Assembly: GCA_018398805.1 (NCBI GenBank)
Contig: JAGFBZ010002394.1
Location: 82,001 to 146,000 of the forward strand
DNA from: Hirundichthys speculiger
Taxonomy: Eukaryota > Chordata > Actinopteri > Beloniformes > Exocoetidae
Length of the DNA: 64,000 bases
Direction: 5' to 3'
Shown in pieces: positions 11,011 through 21,244 of the stretch (position 1 is the stretch's first letter; each line of letters begins with the position of its first letter). The notes under the pieces are model-generated. The model was given only the letters and a program-made list of their open reading frames with translations, made no database searches and had not been told where the DNA came from. The position numbers were made by a program, and so were the translations under genes.

Positions 11011-13220
11011 GCTGTTTTAATGAAACCAGTTGAAACCAGTTGCGTAGAAACCAGTTGACGGGGAACTGTCCTGGATAAAATATTCAAACAATTCTGGGAC
11101 GCAAGAACTAAGCAGGTGACTGGCTGGAATTATTTTTAGTGTTTCTTATATTTGTTGGCTTTGTTAGAGTAAGTGTACAGTACACATGACGTAAAGTAAT
11201 GTTTTGGCACAGTTGTATTTGTTCAGTATTTAGTCTGAAATATGTAATGAAGTATAAAGCTGAAAAAAAGGAAGAGAAAGACGTTAAAGAGGCCAGTTTG
11301 TTGTTTGGCCACATTTTTATTGTTACATTCCAGCTCTGTGAGGACTTGAAGAGAAGCAGATGGAACGTTTCCTGTTTGTCTGGAGGGAACATCTTTACAC
11401 ATAATCTCTATTTTCACTGTAATATTCCCCCTACCTGACCTTTATGGCATTTAAGAAGTAGTAGGCTTGCACTTTATGACCTTTAATATTATTATCTTGT
11501 TTGTTGTGCTTTAAAAAAGAGAGAAAAGTCTTTCCGTTCTTGTCAGCCTGTTACGTTGGTGAACTTTTTCCAAGACTAAGAGTTGTCGGCCAGTACTTGT
11601 AGATATTTTCAGACATTACAATTGTTTATTTGCTGTTACGTTTTAACAGCTTCTGCCTGAAATGTACCGAGCTTGTTAGCTGCGCTCTGAAAGTAAGGCG
11701 GCAATAACAACACAAGTCAGAAGTCCTAGTTTTTTATACGTGGTGCTCCAACGTGATTCTTTTGGTGGGGATCGGGACACAAATCATGATATATTTTTCT
11801 TTATGATAACAAAATAAAAATAATATTACCAGTTTGGATATTTACCAGCATTACCTCTCATACGTGAATATTTAAAGGTATAAAACGTTATGATCACGTG
11901 TCTTCAGAAGCCAACTGCCTGGCTCAAACAAAAGTCCCAGTCTCTTGTTTCGTTGGACCATCTTCAGCTTTGACTGTGACATCATTTCAGTAAGCTTAAT
12001 TAATTAATTTTCCTCAGAGACCTTGTTCTTGTCCATCATCTTGTGACGGGACAGTCTGAAGGCAGCGTCCGGTCCTCTCCAACACATCCAAACACGTTTG
12101 AAGGGTTCACCTCTGGACTGTGGACTCCAACCGCGACCATTCTGACAGTCTGAGTCGTGACAGTCATCTGTCCATCATCTGCACCTGCCTGGTCCTGTCC
12201 AGGGTCCCGGGAGTCTGTCCCAGTCCTCTGTGGGCCAGAGTCCTGATTCAAACTGGGAATCCTCTGACTGGGAAGCAACAGTGCTCTCCAGCAAGCTGCT
12301 CAAATGAACAGAGGACAAAGTCTTTTTGACGGGAAAAACCTGCTCATTCAGGATCTCCATGAAGTCAACTCTCCATTGACTTCATGGACATGGACTTTGG
12401 ACACATCATGACACTGTCTCCACAAGTTTGATGGGAGCTGGATTCATCCAGCGCCCCTCGTAGCCTGATGATCTCTGGATCAGGATTATCTGGACTATCC
12501 TACCTGATAAAACGTCTTCGATGGTCAAGTGATCAAAGACGCTTTGTCCTTCTGTTCGTCCACGTGTCTTCATTTATAGAGGACGGTTCAGCGCTGCAGT
12601 AGCTCTCGTGGTGACTTTTTTTTGGCCAGGCAGTTTACACCAATTAACTAAAATCACAACGACCACTGGCCGGTGGAAAATGACCCCTGACAGGTTTTAT
12701 ACCGAAGGATTAAAATTAAATAACGTTTAGTTTCTGTTGATGCTGTTTGGTGTAGTCATGTGTTCTGTGCTTCATGATAAAATAATAAAAAAGACGATGA
12801 GCACAACCCGTTAGTGAACTCTGATGCACCGGCGGGGTCGCCGCTGCGTTTAACTTCACCTGGTTGGTTTTGTCGCAGACGTATTCTTGTTTTAGTGTCC
12901 AGTTCCTGCAGCTTTTGTGAAACCGTTTTCAGTCTTAACGCAAGTCACCCAGCAGCGTATGGAGCACGGGGCAATCATTGAATTTATAATAACTCCTGCG
13001 TGCACATGGTTACGTTCTGCAAACAAGATGACGTGCATGAAGCATAAACAGGGAGACAAAGAGGCTTTTCCAGGAAGATGAGATGTAGCCAATTATTAAT
13101 ATGCTGATCGATGCACAGAAGTTTGTAAACTGGACAATTAAATATGAGCTCATCATTTTATCAGCTCAATTACTTGTATGAACAAAGAAGATGATGGTGA
13201 AGATGGTTGCATCAGTACGA
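11011..13220. other. no recognised gene
   Basis: AT-rich sequence with short chance frames. A 13-bp palindrome with a 7-base spacer (12356-12388) is the only structured feature. AATAAA-like words occur near 11812, but I cannot assign them to a transcript. Confidence 0.5.
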
Positions 13221-13221
13221 T

Positions 13222-13345
13222 GTTAGCACGTTAGCTGTGTGAACGTGCTAACATTGTACTGACGTTAGCACGTCAGCTGTGTGAACGTGCTAACATCGTA
13301 CTGACGTTAGCATGTTAGCTGTGTGAACAGCCTGCTTTCACGGGG
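13222..13345. repeat. 42-bp tandem repeat, about three units, each partly palindromic
   Basis: GTTAGCACGT(T/C)AGCTGTGTG starts at 13222, 13264 and 13306. Each full unit contains GTTAGCACGT and the reverse complement ACGTGCTAAC, so it can form a hairpin. Confidence 0.85.
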
Positions 13346-14724
13346 AGAGCTGTACAGATTGAATCTTTTACGTCCAGGGTCGTACATCTTCAACGGTGTG
13401 TCGTTGGTTTTAACGGGCAGCTGTGTTCCAAGTGCAAAGCTAAAATAAGTCCTCTCTCAAACACACTCTCCTTCCTCTTTTACTGCATGAAATCGTTTGA
13501 GCTCTTGAGTATTCAAGGCGATCTTAAATGATTCATGTGCTTTGCTTTTATTTTTTTATCATGTTTTTTAAAATGCAGATCTTGTATGGACATGCATCAG
13601 TCCCTTTTCCCCTGAGCTCATTCCTCCTGATACTGTGAAGACCCCACCTGTGTAAAACATAATCATTAGCATCATCTTGGGTTGCCTAACTTTTAATTTT
13701 CACAGAAGTTGACCTTTATCATTATTGTACGCTCAAGTCATGATGTTCTCAAGAGGCAGAGAAGCACTGATGTCTAAAGACCAACCTGGTGATCAGTGTC
13801 CTGCATGACCGCAGGAATCCAACAGAACACAAATGTGTGCTTTAAATGCTTTTATTTGTTTGTTTGTTGTAGTTTTGGCTTGGATGTAGAAGCCAAAAGG
13901 ATGTTGTTCCAAATAAAGGACCTGGCAACAGAATACGGACCATGTCTACATGGAGCATCACAAAACTGCCGACTGAACAATCTGTTTTTCTTTCCAAGAT
14001 ACACAGAGGTCCTTTCTACCTTTTTCTACTTTAAACATGTGGAGAAAAATGGGTGCAACCCTCCTTTATAGAAACATGCGACTTGCTTGTTATTCACTTG
14101 AAAAATGTCAAATGTATTTTCAATATTTCAGTTTAAAGGGAAAAAAAGAGCAGATGATGATCTGTGAGCAGCATGTTTGTAGAATAGAAAGTGCCAAAGA
14201 CTGTTGTGTCCTCACTTTCCCATCCTAACGATGATCAAAAAACAGTTAATGTTTTAAATGTTTTGTTTTTCTGTGTGTTGTCAGATGGAATCAATAAAGA
14301 AAAAAAAAGACCTGGCTTCATAAAAACTGTGACTTGTCTTTACTGTCTGGAGGGTTTAGTGATATGGGTTGACTCCATCTGTTTAAAATCACTCACATCG
14401 TGCAGTTGTCAATTTACAATTTACACATTTACCAAAGTCACGCCTGTTGAGTTTCGTTGTCTGAAGGCGTAAAGCATTTAGTCTGATTAAACACTGGGAC
14501 CAATTCCAGCAGATCCCTGTGACCCTGAACACAAACTAACAATAAAAGCCCAGAAAAACCTGAAGAGCTTTGATTGGACTGTGAATCAGGAAACGATAAA
14601 AACCCAGAATCAATCAGGTCTAAATAACTCAAACAGTGACCAACTCTGGTTACTTCCTGATGTCAATGTAGGTTGTACATTATTACTCTCAACAAAAATA
14701 GAAACGCAACACTTTGTTTTTGTG

Positions 14725-14725
<1 letters not shown>
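13346..14725. other. no recognised gene; AATAAA at 14293-14298
   Basis: The sequence is AT-rich with short frames that lack splice context. ATCAATAAAG followed by an A run near 14291-14308 resembles a polyadenylation site, but its gene is unclear. Confidence 0.4.
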
Positions 14726-14729
<4 letters not shown>

Positions 14730-14778
<49 letters not shown>

Positions 14779-14820
14779 TTTTATTTTATTTTGAAAGTCC
14801 CGCCTCCTGCCAGTTGGTGA
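14730..14820 (+). repeat. (TA)n, (CA)n and one unit of the GTCCCGCCTCCTGCC satellite
   Basis: A TA run at 14730-14768 is followed by ACACACAC and one copy of the unit (TTTGAAAGTCCCGCCTCCTG) that is tandemly repeated at 27350-27850. In both places the unit follows a TA tract. Confidence 0.85.
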
Positions 14821-15625
14821 TCACAATGGGTAAATAATCAAAATCAAATAATGAATTCAAAAGTAGTGTAAAATACCCTTTTATTTAAATGTTCTGCTGC
14901 CATATGAACTAAGTGTCATAACATTTGTTGTTTAAACACTTTTAACATCAGCACTTGTCAGTAACACATATTTAGTGTAAATCTCATCTTAAAAAAATAT
15001 AAAATAAAAAAAAGCTTATTGGCACTTGCCAGGGCATTAATGTCATCCTGTTTTTATAAAAATAAAAAAAAAAGTCTACAAACAAAATCCAACAAAATGA
15101 TTGTGTCTCAGCACAATCAGAACATTAAAACAGGTCAATTTCTGAGGTAACAGCAGAAACTTTTAACGGGGAGTTCAACTTGTCAGTTGTTACAAATAAC
15201 CTTGTTTCTGTTGAATCCTCCGTCTGGGAGAACTTTAAAATGAAAATGTCCATGTTAAAGTTCTGTAACTTTACCAATCCATGTATCAATTCATTCTTTC
15301 CATTTTCAATTGTCAATCAAAAATTTAAAAAAAATTAAAAAGTGACATTTTATTACATTTTTCGGTTTTTAATCTAACACAAACAAACGGAAAAAAATGC
15401 CTGTTTTTTATTTTTCCATTTTAGACTTGGATCAAAAATACAAAATTAAAAAATGGGCCACAGAACTGAATTTGTTTTATAATCAAGGACTGAACTTTCT
15501 GTTGTCATTACACATCTGTGCCACTAGATGGAGCCGCACTGCAGTAACCAGCTAGAGAACAGCAGGACAGTGAACACATGGAGCAGATCTGATGGAACAT
15601 GGAGGAATGATGGAGTGTTTGTTTT
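14821..15625 (+). mobile_element. GGGC-type TIR element, copy B, left end replaced
   Basis: From AATAATGAATTCAAAAGTAG to CATGGAGGAATGATGG it is the reverse complement of 3520-4250 in copy A, with a few indels. The left terminal repeat is absent and satellite sequence abuts instead. The minus-strand frame at 15125-15316 matches the shared open stretch in copy A. Confidence 0.75.
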
Positions 15626-15785
15626 AGCATAAAGTTAGTGTTTAACCCTGCATTCTCAATGCAAATAAGAGCCAGAGTGTGTTAACCCAGCTGTGACTCG
15701 GAAATACTCATAAGGTATTGTTCACATGTGCAATATATCTGTTGGTCTATATTAATACTACACACATATATATATTTATATATAT

Positions 15786-16220
15786 TAGGGCTGGGCAACG
15801 ATTTAAAAATGTTTTAATCGTGATTAATCACATTATTTCCTGATTAATCAAATAATGAATTCAAAAGTAGTGTAAAATGCACTTTTATTGAAATGTTCTG
15901 CTGCCACATGAATTAAAGTGTCATAATATTTGTTGTTCAAACACTTTTAACATCAGCACTTGTCAGTAACACATATTTAGTGTAAATCTCATCTTAAAAA
16001 ATATAAAATAAAAAAAAGCTTATTGGCACTGCCAGGGCATTAATGTCATCCTGTTTTTATAAAAAATAAAAAAAAAGTCTACAAACAAAATCCAACAAAA
16101 TGATTGTGTCTCAGCACAATCAGAACATTAAAACAGGTCATTTCTGAGGTAACAGCAGAAAGTTTTAACGGGGAGTTCAACTTGTCAGTTGTTACAAATA
16201 ACCTTGTTTCTGTCAAACCC
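15786..16220 (+). mobile_element. GGGC-type TIR element, copy C, truncated
   Basis: It starts cleanly at TAGGGCTGGGCAACGATTTA and follows copy B through TTTTAACGGGGAGTTCAAC, then breaks off near 16215 after GTTTCTGTCAAACCCTAA. Copies B and C lie in tandem just upstream of the kinase promoter. Confidence 0.8.
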
Positions 16221-16429
16221 TAATTATGTTCCATGATAATAATGATAATTATCACACAACAAAATTATTAAAAAATACAGTCAAACAATATTATTATTAG
16301 TGCATTTGCATATCAGTATGAGAGAGCTTTCCAGACGTTGGACATCTAGATAACACAATCATTTTTTTTTTTTTTTTGCATTAATCACGTGACCCGCTGC
16401 GACGCTAGGGCTCTCGGGAACGTTTCTTT

Positions 16430-16620
16430 TTTTTTTTTTTTTCTAAATCCGAAGAACTGCGCCGTGGTGGGCGGGGCAAGCAGCGCTGCGCTGCGCTGAC
16501 GTCAGAGCAGCGCTGCTTGTCCGAAGAACTGCGGCGTGGTGGGCGGTGCAAACAGCGCTGCTCTGACGTCATACAGGCTCGAGCGGTGTGACGCTGTCTG
16601 TGAGTATATACAGGTAAAAA
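16430..16620 (+). promoter_or_regulatory. likely promoter of the kinase gene: GC box, two CRE sites, duplicated block
   Basis: Two perfect cAMP-response-element palindromes TGACGTCA occur at 16497-16504 and 16564-16571. A GC box GGGCGGGGC lies near 16470 and a TATA-like GTATATAC at about 16604. The block CCGAAGAACTGCGCCGTGGT occurs twice, about 75 bp apart, so the promoter contains a tandem duplication that doubled the CRE. ACAG|GTAAAAACG at about 16611 could be the donor of a short non-coding first exon, with CTGTTTGCAG before 16694 as acceptor. Start site and splicing are inferred. Confidence 0.55.
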
Positions 16621-16716
16621 CGCATTTTATCAGTCAAACGGCTCAAAACTGTTCACTCAGAGACATTTTGCAGTTAGTTTCCATCTGTTTGCAGAGAAAA
16701 TCTTCAACTCCCAGAA

Positions 16717-18471
16717 ATGGAGAACTTGAACATCCAGCTCAATGAAGTTCTCACAGGTAAGTCTTCTGACTACTCCTTGGAGGCGTTCCTGGGTCAGGGC
16801 TCCTTCGGAAAAGTGGCCAGATGTACAAACCTGAAAACAAAAGAACTTGTGGCTGTAAAATTCGTGAAAGATCGCAACCAATCGTGCAGAAGAGAAGTTG
16901 AGATGCTGGAGAAAGTCCGAAAGCTCGATCCAGATAAAAATAATCTCCTCAAGTACGAAGAACACTTCATCTACAGAGACTATTTTTGTGTCGTCACAGA
17001 AATGTTGGATGTCAGCTTGTTTGACTTCATGCGAAGCAGAAATTTCGCTCCTCTTCACGTCTGTGAAATTCGAGCGATTACCCAGCAGATGTTGGTGTCT
17101 CTGAAAGCCCTGAAGAGCGTCAATCTGGTTCACGCTGACATCAAACCGGACAACATCATGCTTGTCAATCATCAGTCAGAGCCATTTAAGGTGAAACTGA
17201 TCGATTTTGGTCTCGCAGCAGAAGCACCAAACTTGTGGAAGAAACGCATCTTCCAGAATCTGTCTTACAGAGCACCAGAAGTTCTGCTCCATTATCCCAC
17301 TCTGGATGAAGGCGTGGATATGTGGACTATAGGATGTCTTCTGGTGTTCCTGTTCATTGGAAACCACTTGTTTCCAAGTAAGAGTAAATATGAGACCATG
17401 AGGACCATTATACAACTGAGCGGTAAACCTGACAGTGATTTCCTGGATGATGCGTACAATACAGATTGTTATTTCAATCTGATCAAGGAGGCTCCTCGAC
17501 GTATATGGCGGCTGAAATCCTTAGAAGAGTACTCGATGGAAACGGGAGAGGACGTTGATGGTGTTTCTTCTCCGTTTTTCTCTCTGGATGAGCTGATGGA
17601 TCTGCAGCCGGAAATGATGAACCCCACTGTCTGTGATGACACGAGAGCTTTCATCAGCCTCCTGAAGAAGATGTTGGAAGTGGATCCACGGAAGAGGATC
17701 ACCCCGAGTGAAGCCCTCAATCACGATTTTATCACCATGGATCACCTTGCTGGATCTTATGAGAACTATGCAAAGAGTATAATGACAGTGTGTCGCTCTG
17801 AGGAGCCGGACTGCATTTGTACTGAACCTGAAGAGCAAAATGTTAGAACTTCTGAAAGCTTTAGTAGCACAGATCCAGAACCACCAACATCTGCATCAAG
17901 AACTGGAAGTGAAGGCGTGATGGACAGCTGGACTGTCACTAACACCGTACATGATGTCATTTCCTCCAAAGAGGAAACAACATCAAGACTGAAAACTGAG
18001 ACAGAAGAGCAACAAGAAGAACCAGCGTTGGAGATCACCAGGAAACTGATCACACAGAGTGAAGGTCTCGTTCATGATTTCACAACCATGAAACACCTTC
18101 CTCTTGATGATGACAGACCTGATGTGATCTCAGCAGAGACTGTGATGACAGTGTGTCACTCTGATGAGCCAAACGCCATTTCTGCTGACCGTAAAGAAGA
18201 AAATGAGAGAACATCTGAAAGCTACGGCAGCAGAGATCCTGAACCAACAACAGCAGCCTCCAGGAAAGAAGAAACATCTGGATCAGGAACTGGAAGTAAA
18301 GGCGTGCTAGATAGGTTTGAAAAACTTGTGGTCACGAATACCACGAATGATGTCATTTCCTGTGAAGAGCAAACAGCATCAACGCTGGAAACTGGGACAG
18401 AGGAGCTACAAGGAGGACCAGCGTTGGACACCAGTCTGAAACAGACGGCAGGTGAAGGTAAATCCCTCTAA
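16717..18471 (+). CDS. HIPK-type dual-specificity-like protein kinase with the coding region in one exon
   Basis: This 584-residue frame starts at AGAAATGG, right after a plausible 5' UTR intron. Residues 20-345 form a complete kinase fold: glycine loop GQGSFG (26-31), VAVK with lysine 48, glutamate 60 in helix C, HADIKPDN (139-146) with catalytic aspartate 141, DFG (163-165), SYRAPE (183-188) and DMWTIGC. HAD in place of HRD and the lobe end LNHDFITMDHL are HIPK family marks. In HIPKs a tyrosine precedes the YRAPE tyrosine and is autophosphorylated; here it is Ser183. The homeobox-interaction and PEST regions of HIPK1-3 are absent. The acidic, serine-rich tail (346-584) contains a duplication: 336-438 is echoed by 453-570. 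The frame stops inside the first copy of a 192-bp repeat, probably because of two extra bases. Fish genomes carry many HIPK-like genes of this kind; substrate unknown. Confidence 0.93.
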   Translation: MENLNIQLNEVLTGKSSDYSLEAFLGQGSFGKVARCTNLKTKELVAVKFVKDRNQSCRREVEMLEKVRKLDPDKNNLLKYEEHFIYRDYFCVVTEMLDVSLFDFMRSRNFAPLHVCEIRAITQQMLVSLKALKSVNLVHADIKPDNIMLVNHQSEPFKVKLIDFGLAAEAPNLWKKRIFQNLSYRAPEVLLHYPTLDEGVDMWTIGCLLVFLFIGNHLFPSKSKYETMRTIIQLSGKPDSDFLDDAYNTDCYFNLIKEAPRRIWRLKSLEEYSMETGEDVDGVSSPFFSLDELMDLQPEMMNPTVCDDTRAFISLLKKMLEVDPRKRITPSEALNHDFITMDHLAGSYENYAKSIMTVCRSEEPDCICTEPEEQNVRTSESFSSTDPEPPTSASRTGSEGVMDSWTVTNTVHDVISSKEETTSRLKTETEEQQEEPALEITRKLITQSEGLVHDFTTMKHLPLDDDRPDVISAETVMTVCHSDEPNAISADRKEENERTSESYGSRDPEPTTAASRKEETSGSGTGSKGVLDRFEKLVVTNTTNDVISCEEQTASTLETGTEELQGGPALDTSLKQTAGEGKSL

Positions 18472-19165
18472 AAAACGTTTCCAGAAGGAGAAGGAGATTC
18501 TTCTCATGGACATCCAAGAACCGTCCAGGAGAAGAACCACAGAAGAATGAGGACACTCACCTCCATCAGCACCACACACTGGGAACTAAGACTGAGGAGC
18601 TACAAGGAGGACCAGTGTTGGACACCAGTCTGAAACAGACGGCAGGTGAAGGTAAATCCTCTAAAAAACGTTTCAGAAGGAGAAGGAGATTCTTCTCATG
18701 GACATCCAAGAACCGTCCAGGAGAAGAACCACAGAAGAATGAGGACACTCACCTCCATCAGCACCACACACTGGGAACTGGGACAGAGGAGCTTCAAGGA
18801 GGACCAGTGTTGGACACCAGTCTGAAACAGACGGCAGGTGAAGGTAAACCCTCTAAAAAGCGTTCCAGAAGGACTCGCCGGTTCTTCTCACGGACATCCA
18901 AGAACCGTCCAGCAGAAGAACCACAGAAGAATGAGGACACTCACCTCCATCAGCACCACACACTGGGAACTGGGACAGAGGAGCTACAAGGAGGACCAGT
19001 GTTGGACACCAGTCTGAAACAGACGGCAGGTGAAGGTAAATCCTCTAAAAAGCGTTCCAGAAGGACTCGCCGAGATTCTTCTCACGGACATCCAAGAACC
19101 GTCCAGGAGAAGAACCACAGAAGAATGAGGACACTCACCTCCATCAGCACCACACACCAACATGA
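18370..19165 (+). repeat. 192-bp (64-codon) tandem repeat in the kinase tail, four copies
   Basis: The word ACCAG(C/T)GTTGGACACCAG starts at 18417, 18611, 18803 and 18995, giving spacings of 194, 192 and 192. Each unit encodes a basic patch (GKSSKKRSRRTRRFFS) and an acidic/histidine segment (EEPQKNEDTHLHQHHT). Copies 2 and 3 keep the frame. Copy 1 has two extra C bases (within 18464-18466 and at 18481-18482), which cause the stop at 18469-18471. Copy 4 has two extra bases near 19068. Confidence 0.93.
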
Positions 19166-19181
19166 CCTGCTTTTCCACTAA
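18615..19181 (+). CDS. repeat-encoded basic tail, probably continuous with the kinase
   Basis: This 188-codon frame covers repeat copies 2 to 4 and ends at TAA 19179-19181. It lies in the frame the kinase would enter if the two extra C bases of repeat copy 1 were absent, so it is best read as the displaced end of the same protein. In the last copy the frame shifts again, so the final 35 or so residues (RDSSHGHPRTVQEKN...) are the same DNA read differently. An alternative is that AAG|GTAAAT at the repeat edges acts as a splice donor. Lysine-arginine clusters could serve nuclear localisation, which is inference. Confidence 0.55.
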   Translation: MLDTSLKQTAGEGKSSKKRFRRRRRFFSWTSKNRPGEEPQKNEDTHLHQHHTLGTGTEELQGGPVLDTSLKQTAGEGKPSKKRSRRTRRFFSRTSKNRPAEEPQKNEDTHLHQHHTLGTGTEELQGGPVLDTSLKQTAGEGKSSKKRSRRTRRDSSHGHPRTVQEKNHRRMRTLTSISTTHQHDLLFH

Positions 19182-19224
19182 CATTTTCCACGTGCAACAC
19201 ACACACACTCCACTGAACTGAGGG

Positions 19225-19350
19225 GAAAAAGTCAGGGCAGCACGTTGGTGTGGTGGTCCACGTGACCACTTCACCGCAGCACGTCTGCGTGGGTTCTCTC
19301 CATGGGTTCTCTCCGGAGGTTCTCTCCGGGGGCTTCCGGCTTCCTCCCAC
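19225..19350 (+). mobile_element. degraded tRNA-derived SINE fragment
   Basis: GGCAGCACGTTGGTGTGGTGG followed by GCGTGGGTTCTCTCC and GGCTTCCTCCCACA matches the middle part of a common fish SINE style. It lies in the 3' UTR of the kinase. The GGGTTCTCTCC word is triplicated. Confidence 0.55.
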
Positions 19351-19484
19351 ACCCCAAAATGTTCAAGATTTATTTCAATCACATTCATACAATTTCAGTG
19401 AGCTGTATTACAACTCACTGAAATTTACAAGTTAATGTTGAAATCTGTATTACTGCATATGTAAATAATGACCTACAGAATTTG

Positions 19485-19490
19485 AATAAA
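19485..19490 (+). terminator. polyadenylation signal of the kinase transcript
   Basis: A perfect AATAAA lies about 300 bases after the end of the repeat frame, in AT-rich sequence with no later competitor for several hundred bases. Assignment is by position only. Confidence 0.55.
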
Positions 19491-19494
19491 CTTT

Positions 19495-19994
19495 GAAAAT
19501 CTACTTACTTGTCTATGTATTGTATGTGTTCATTCAAATGTGTCAATACAAATTTTTCTGACAGAGTCCTGGTGTTACTGGTAACTGTGGTTTTACAATG
19601 ATAATGTGCTCCATAGGATGAACTTGCTGTCAATGTGAACTGTTCTTATAAAACTCAGTATTACATCAATATTCAGTGTCAAAAATACAAGGCAGATTAA
19701 AACAGTTAGGGAATAGAAAAGTAAGAAGCAGTTCCAGGTCAAAAAAGAAATAAACTGAAGTAGTGCTTCTCTTCAATGAACTTAAAATATTTTGAACCTA
19801 CAGTACAAAGTACATACTAAATCTGCTATTTTGGAACAACTTTAAATATACTAACTTCAGTTTTCGAAGTAGTGAAGTACAATTTCAGCAACTTCTGGTA
19901 TCCTTGACATCTTTTTTAATCTATTTCTCAAAGTATCATTTCAAATGTGTTTGAAGTGACATTAACGAAGAGCATTTTAAGTAAAGGGTCTAAA
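19495..19994. other. no recognised gene or repeat
   Basis: AT-rich intergenic sequence between the kinase and the TIR element at 19995; nothing structured seen. Confidence 0.6.
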
Positions 19995-20921
19995 AGGGCC
20001 AATTCCAATTCCTCTCTTAACCCTCAATCTCAACCCTCGCCCTTAACCCTCAATTTTTGGCCCTCAATCTTAACCCTCGAAAGTAAGTGTGAGGGTTATC
20101 TTGTGACTTAGAAATGGGACACCCCTCGAGTGTAGTTAGGTCATCAGACTGAAATGTATCAGAGCCCGTGTTGTCTCTGTATTTCCTGAAATGACTCTGG
20201 GATAAGATTGAAAAGAGCGCTGTATATTCTCTAAATAATATTAGAAATAACACAATAGAGGATACATTATTCAGTCCATCGTCGCTACACAACAAGGTAT
20301 ACAAGTAACGTGAAGCCGCCTGGGACCGCTGACGGCACCGGGACCGCTGGCGGGACCGTTACGGCGGAGCGGGACCACCGACGAGTACAAGTAACGTGAA
20401 GCCGACCTGGACCGCTGACAGAACCGCTGACGGGACCGCTGACGGGACCGAGACCGCCACGGTCGGCGGACCGGTCCCGTCAGCGGTCCCGGTCGGCTTC
20501 ACGTTACTTTTTTGTGTAGCAACGGAGGACTGAATAATGTACCGGGACCACCTACGAGTACAACGTGAAGCCGACGGGACCGCCGGTCCGGGAGCAAACA
20601 TCGTAAAGTAAAAAAATAAATGTTACGCGACAACGATGTTAATCCATGAAAAAAGTCTCAAACAAACACAATAAAATGGTTTCGTAACATTTATATCTTT
20701 AAGATATACGAAGATACTTACGTTTGTAGCTAGCTTCTGGATAGCCCTTACTTCCAAGGGTGGTGTCGGAAAATCTCAATTTTGAGGGCGATACAGCCCT
20801 CAAACTCGCCCCTCAACTTGATGTCCCTTAGAATTGGGACACCACTTACCTTTAGCGGGAACGCGCATTTTTGAGATTGAGGGTTGAGATTGAGGGTTAA
20901 GGGAGGAATTGGAATTCACCC
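19995..20921 (-). mobile_element. TTAACCCTC-ended TIR element, copy 1 (about 927 bp)
   Basis: The ends are AATTCCAATTCCTCTCTTAA on the left and TTAAGGGAGGAATTGGAATT on the right, inverted repeats of roughly 40 bp rich in TTAACCCTCAATCTC. The interior has GACCGCTGACGGGACCG repeats and a fold-back around 20455-20480. Two more copies lie at 34906-35666 and 39887-40600. No transposase is visible. The target duplication is not clear, so the superfamily is open. Confidence 0.8.
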
Positions 20922-21041
20922 AAAGTTGTTTCAGCACAAATTATATTAAAACATACTACAGTTAACTTAATTTGGGTTAAAGTATGTCTAAAAAACACTA
21001 TTAATATACTTAATACTTGAACACATATTCAGAACGTATAG

Positions 21042-21215
21042 CAGGAGGGTCAGACTCATTTTCACTGAGGGCCACATCAGCATCATGGTGGCCCTCCAAG
21101 GGCCTGATTGACAGCATGAATGTAACAAAATGTAATCTAATTCAAAATAAATTAAAGTACACCTTATTATATTGTTATATAATTGTTTGCTGTTGCTTAT
21201 ATCTGGTAATGTGCA
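21042..21215 (+). mobile_element. left end of a hAT-type element (fragment)
   Basis: AGGGTCAGACTCATTTTCAC and AGGGCCACATCAGCATCATG resemble the GTCAAACTCATTTT start of a common fish hAT family. No right end was found before the LINE begins. Confidence 0.4.
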
Positions 21216-21244
21216 ACCTAACCCGGGCCCTGAGCTGCATCTGA

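Noticed and set aside
16657..17172. Minus-strand 171-codon frame in the kinase
   Set aside because: Antisense shadow of conserved kinase codons; no family motif or promoter.
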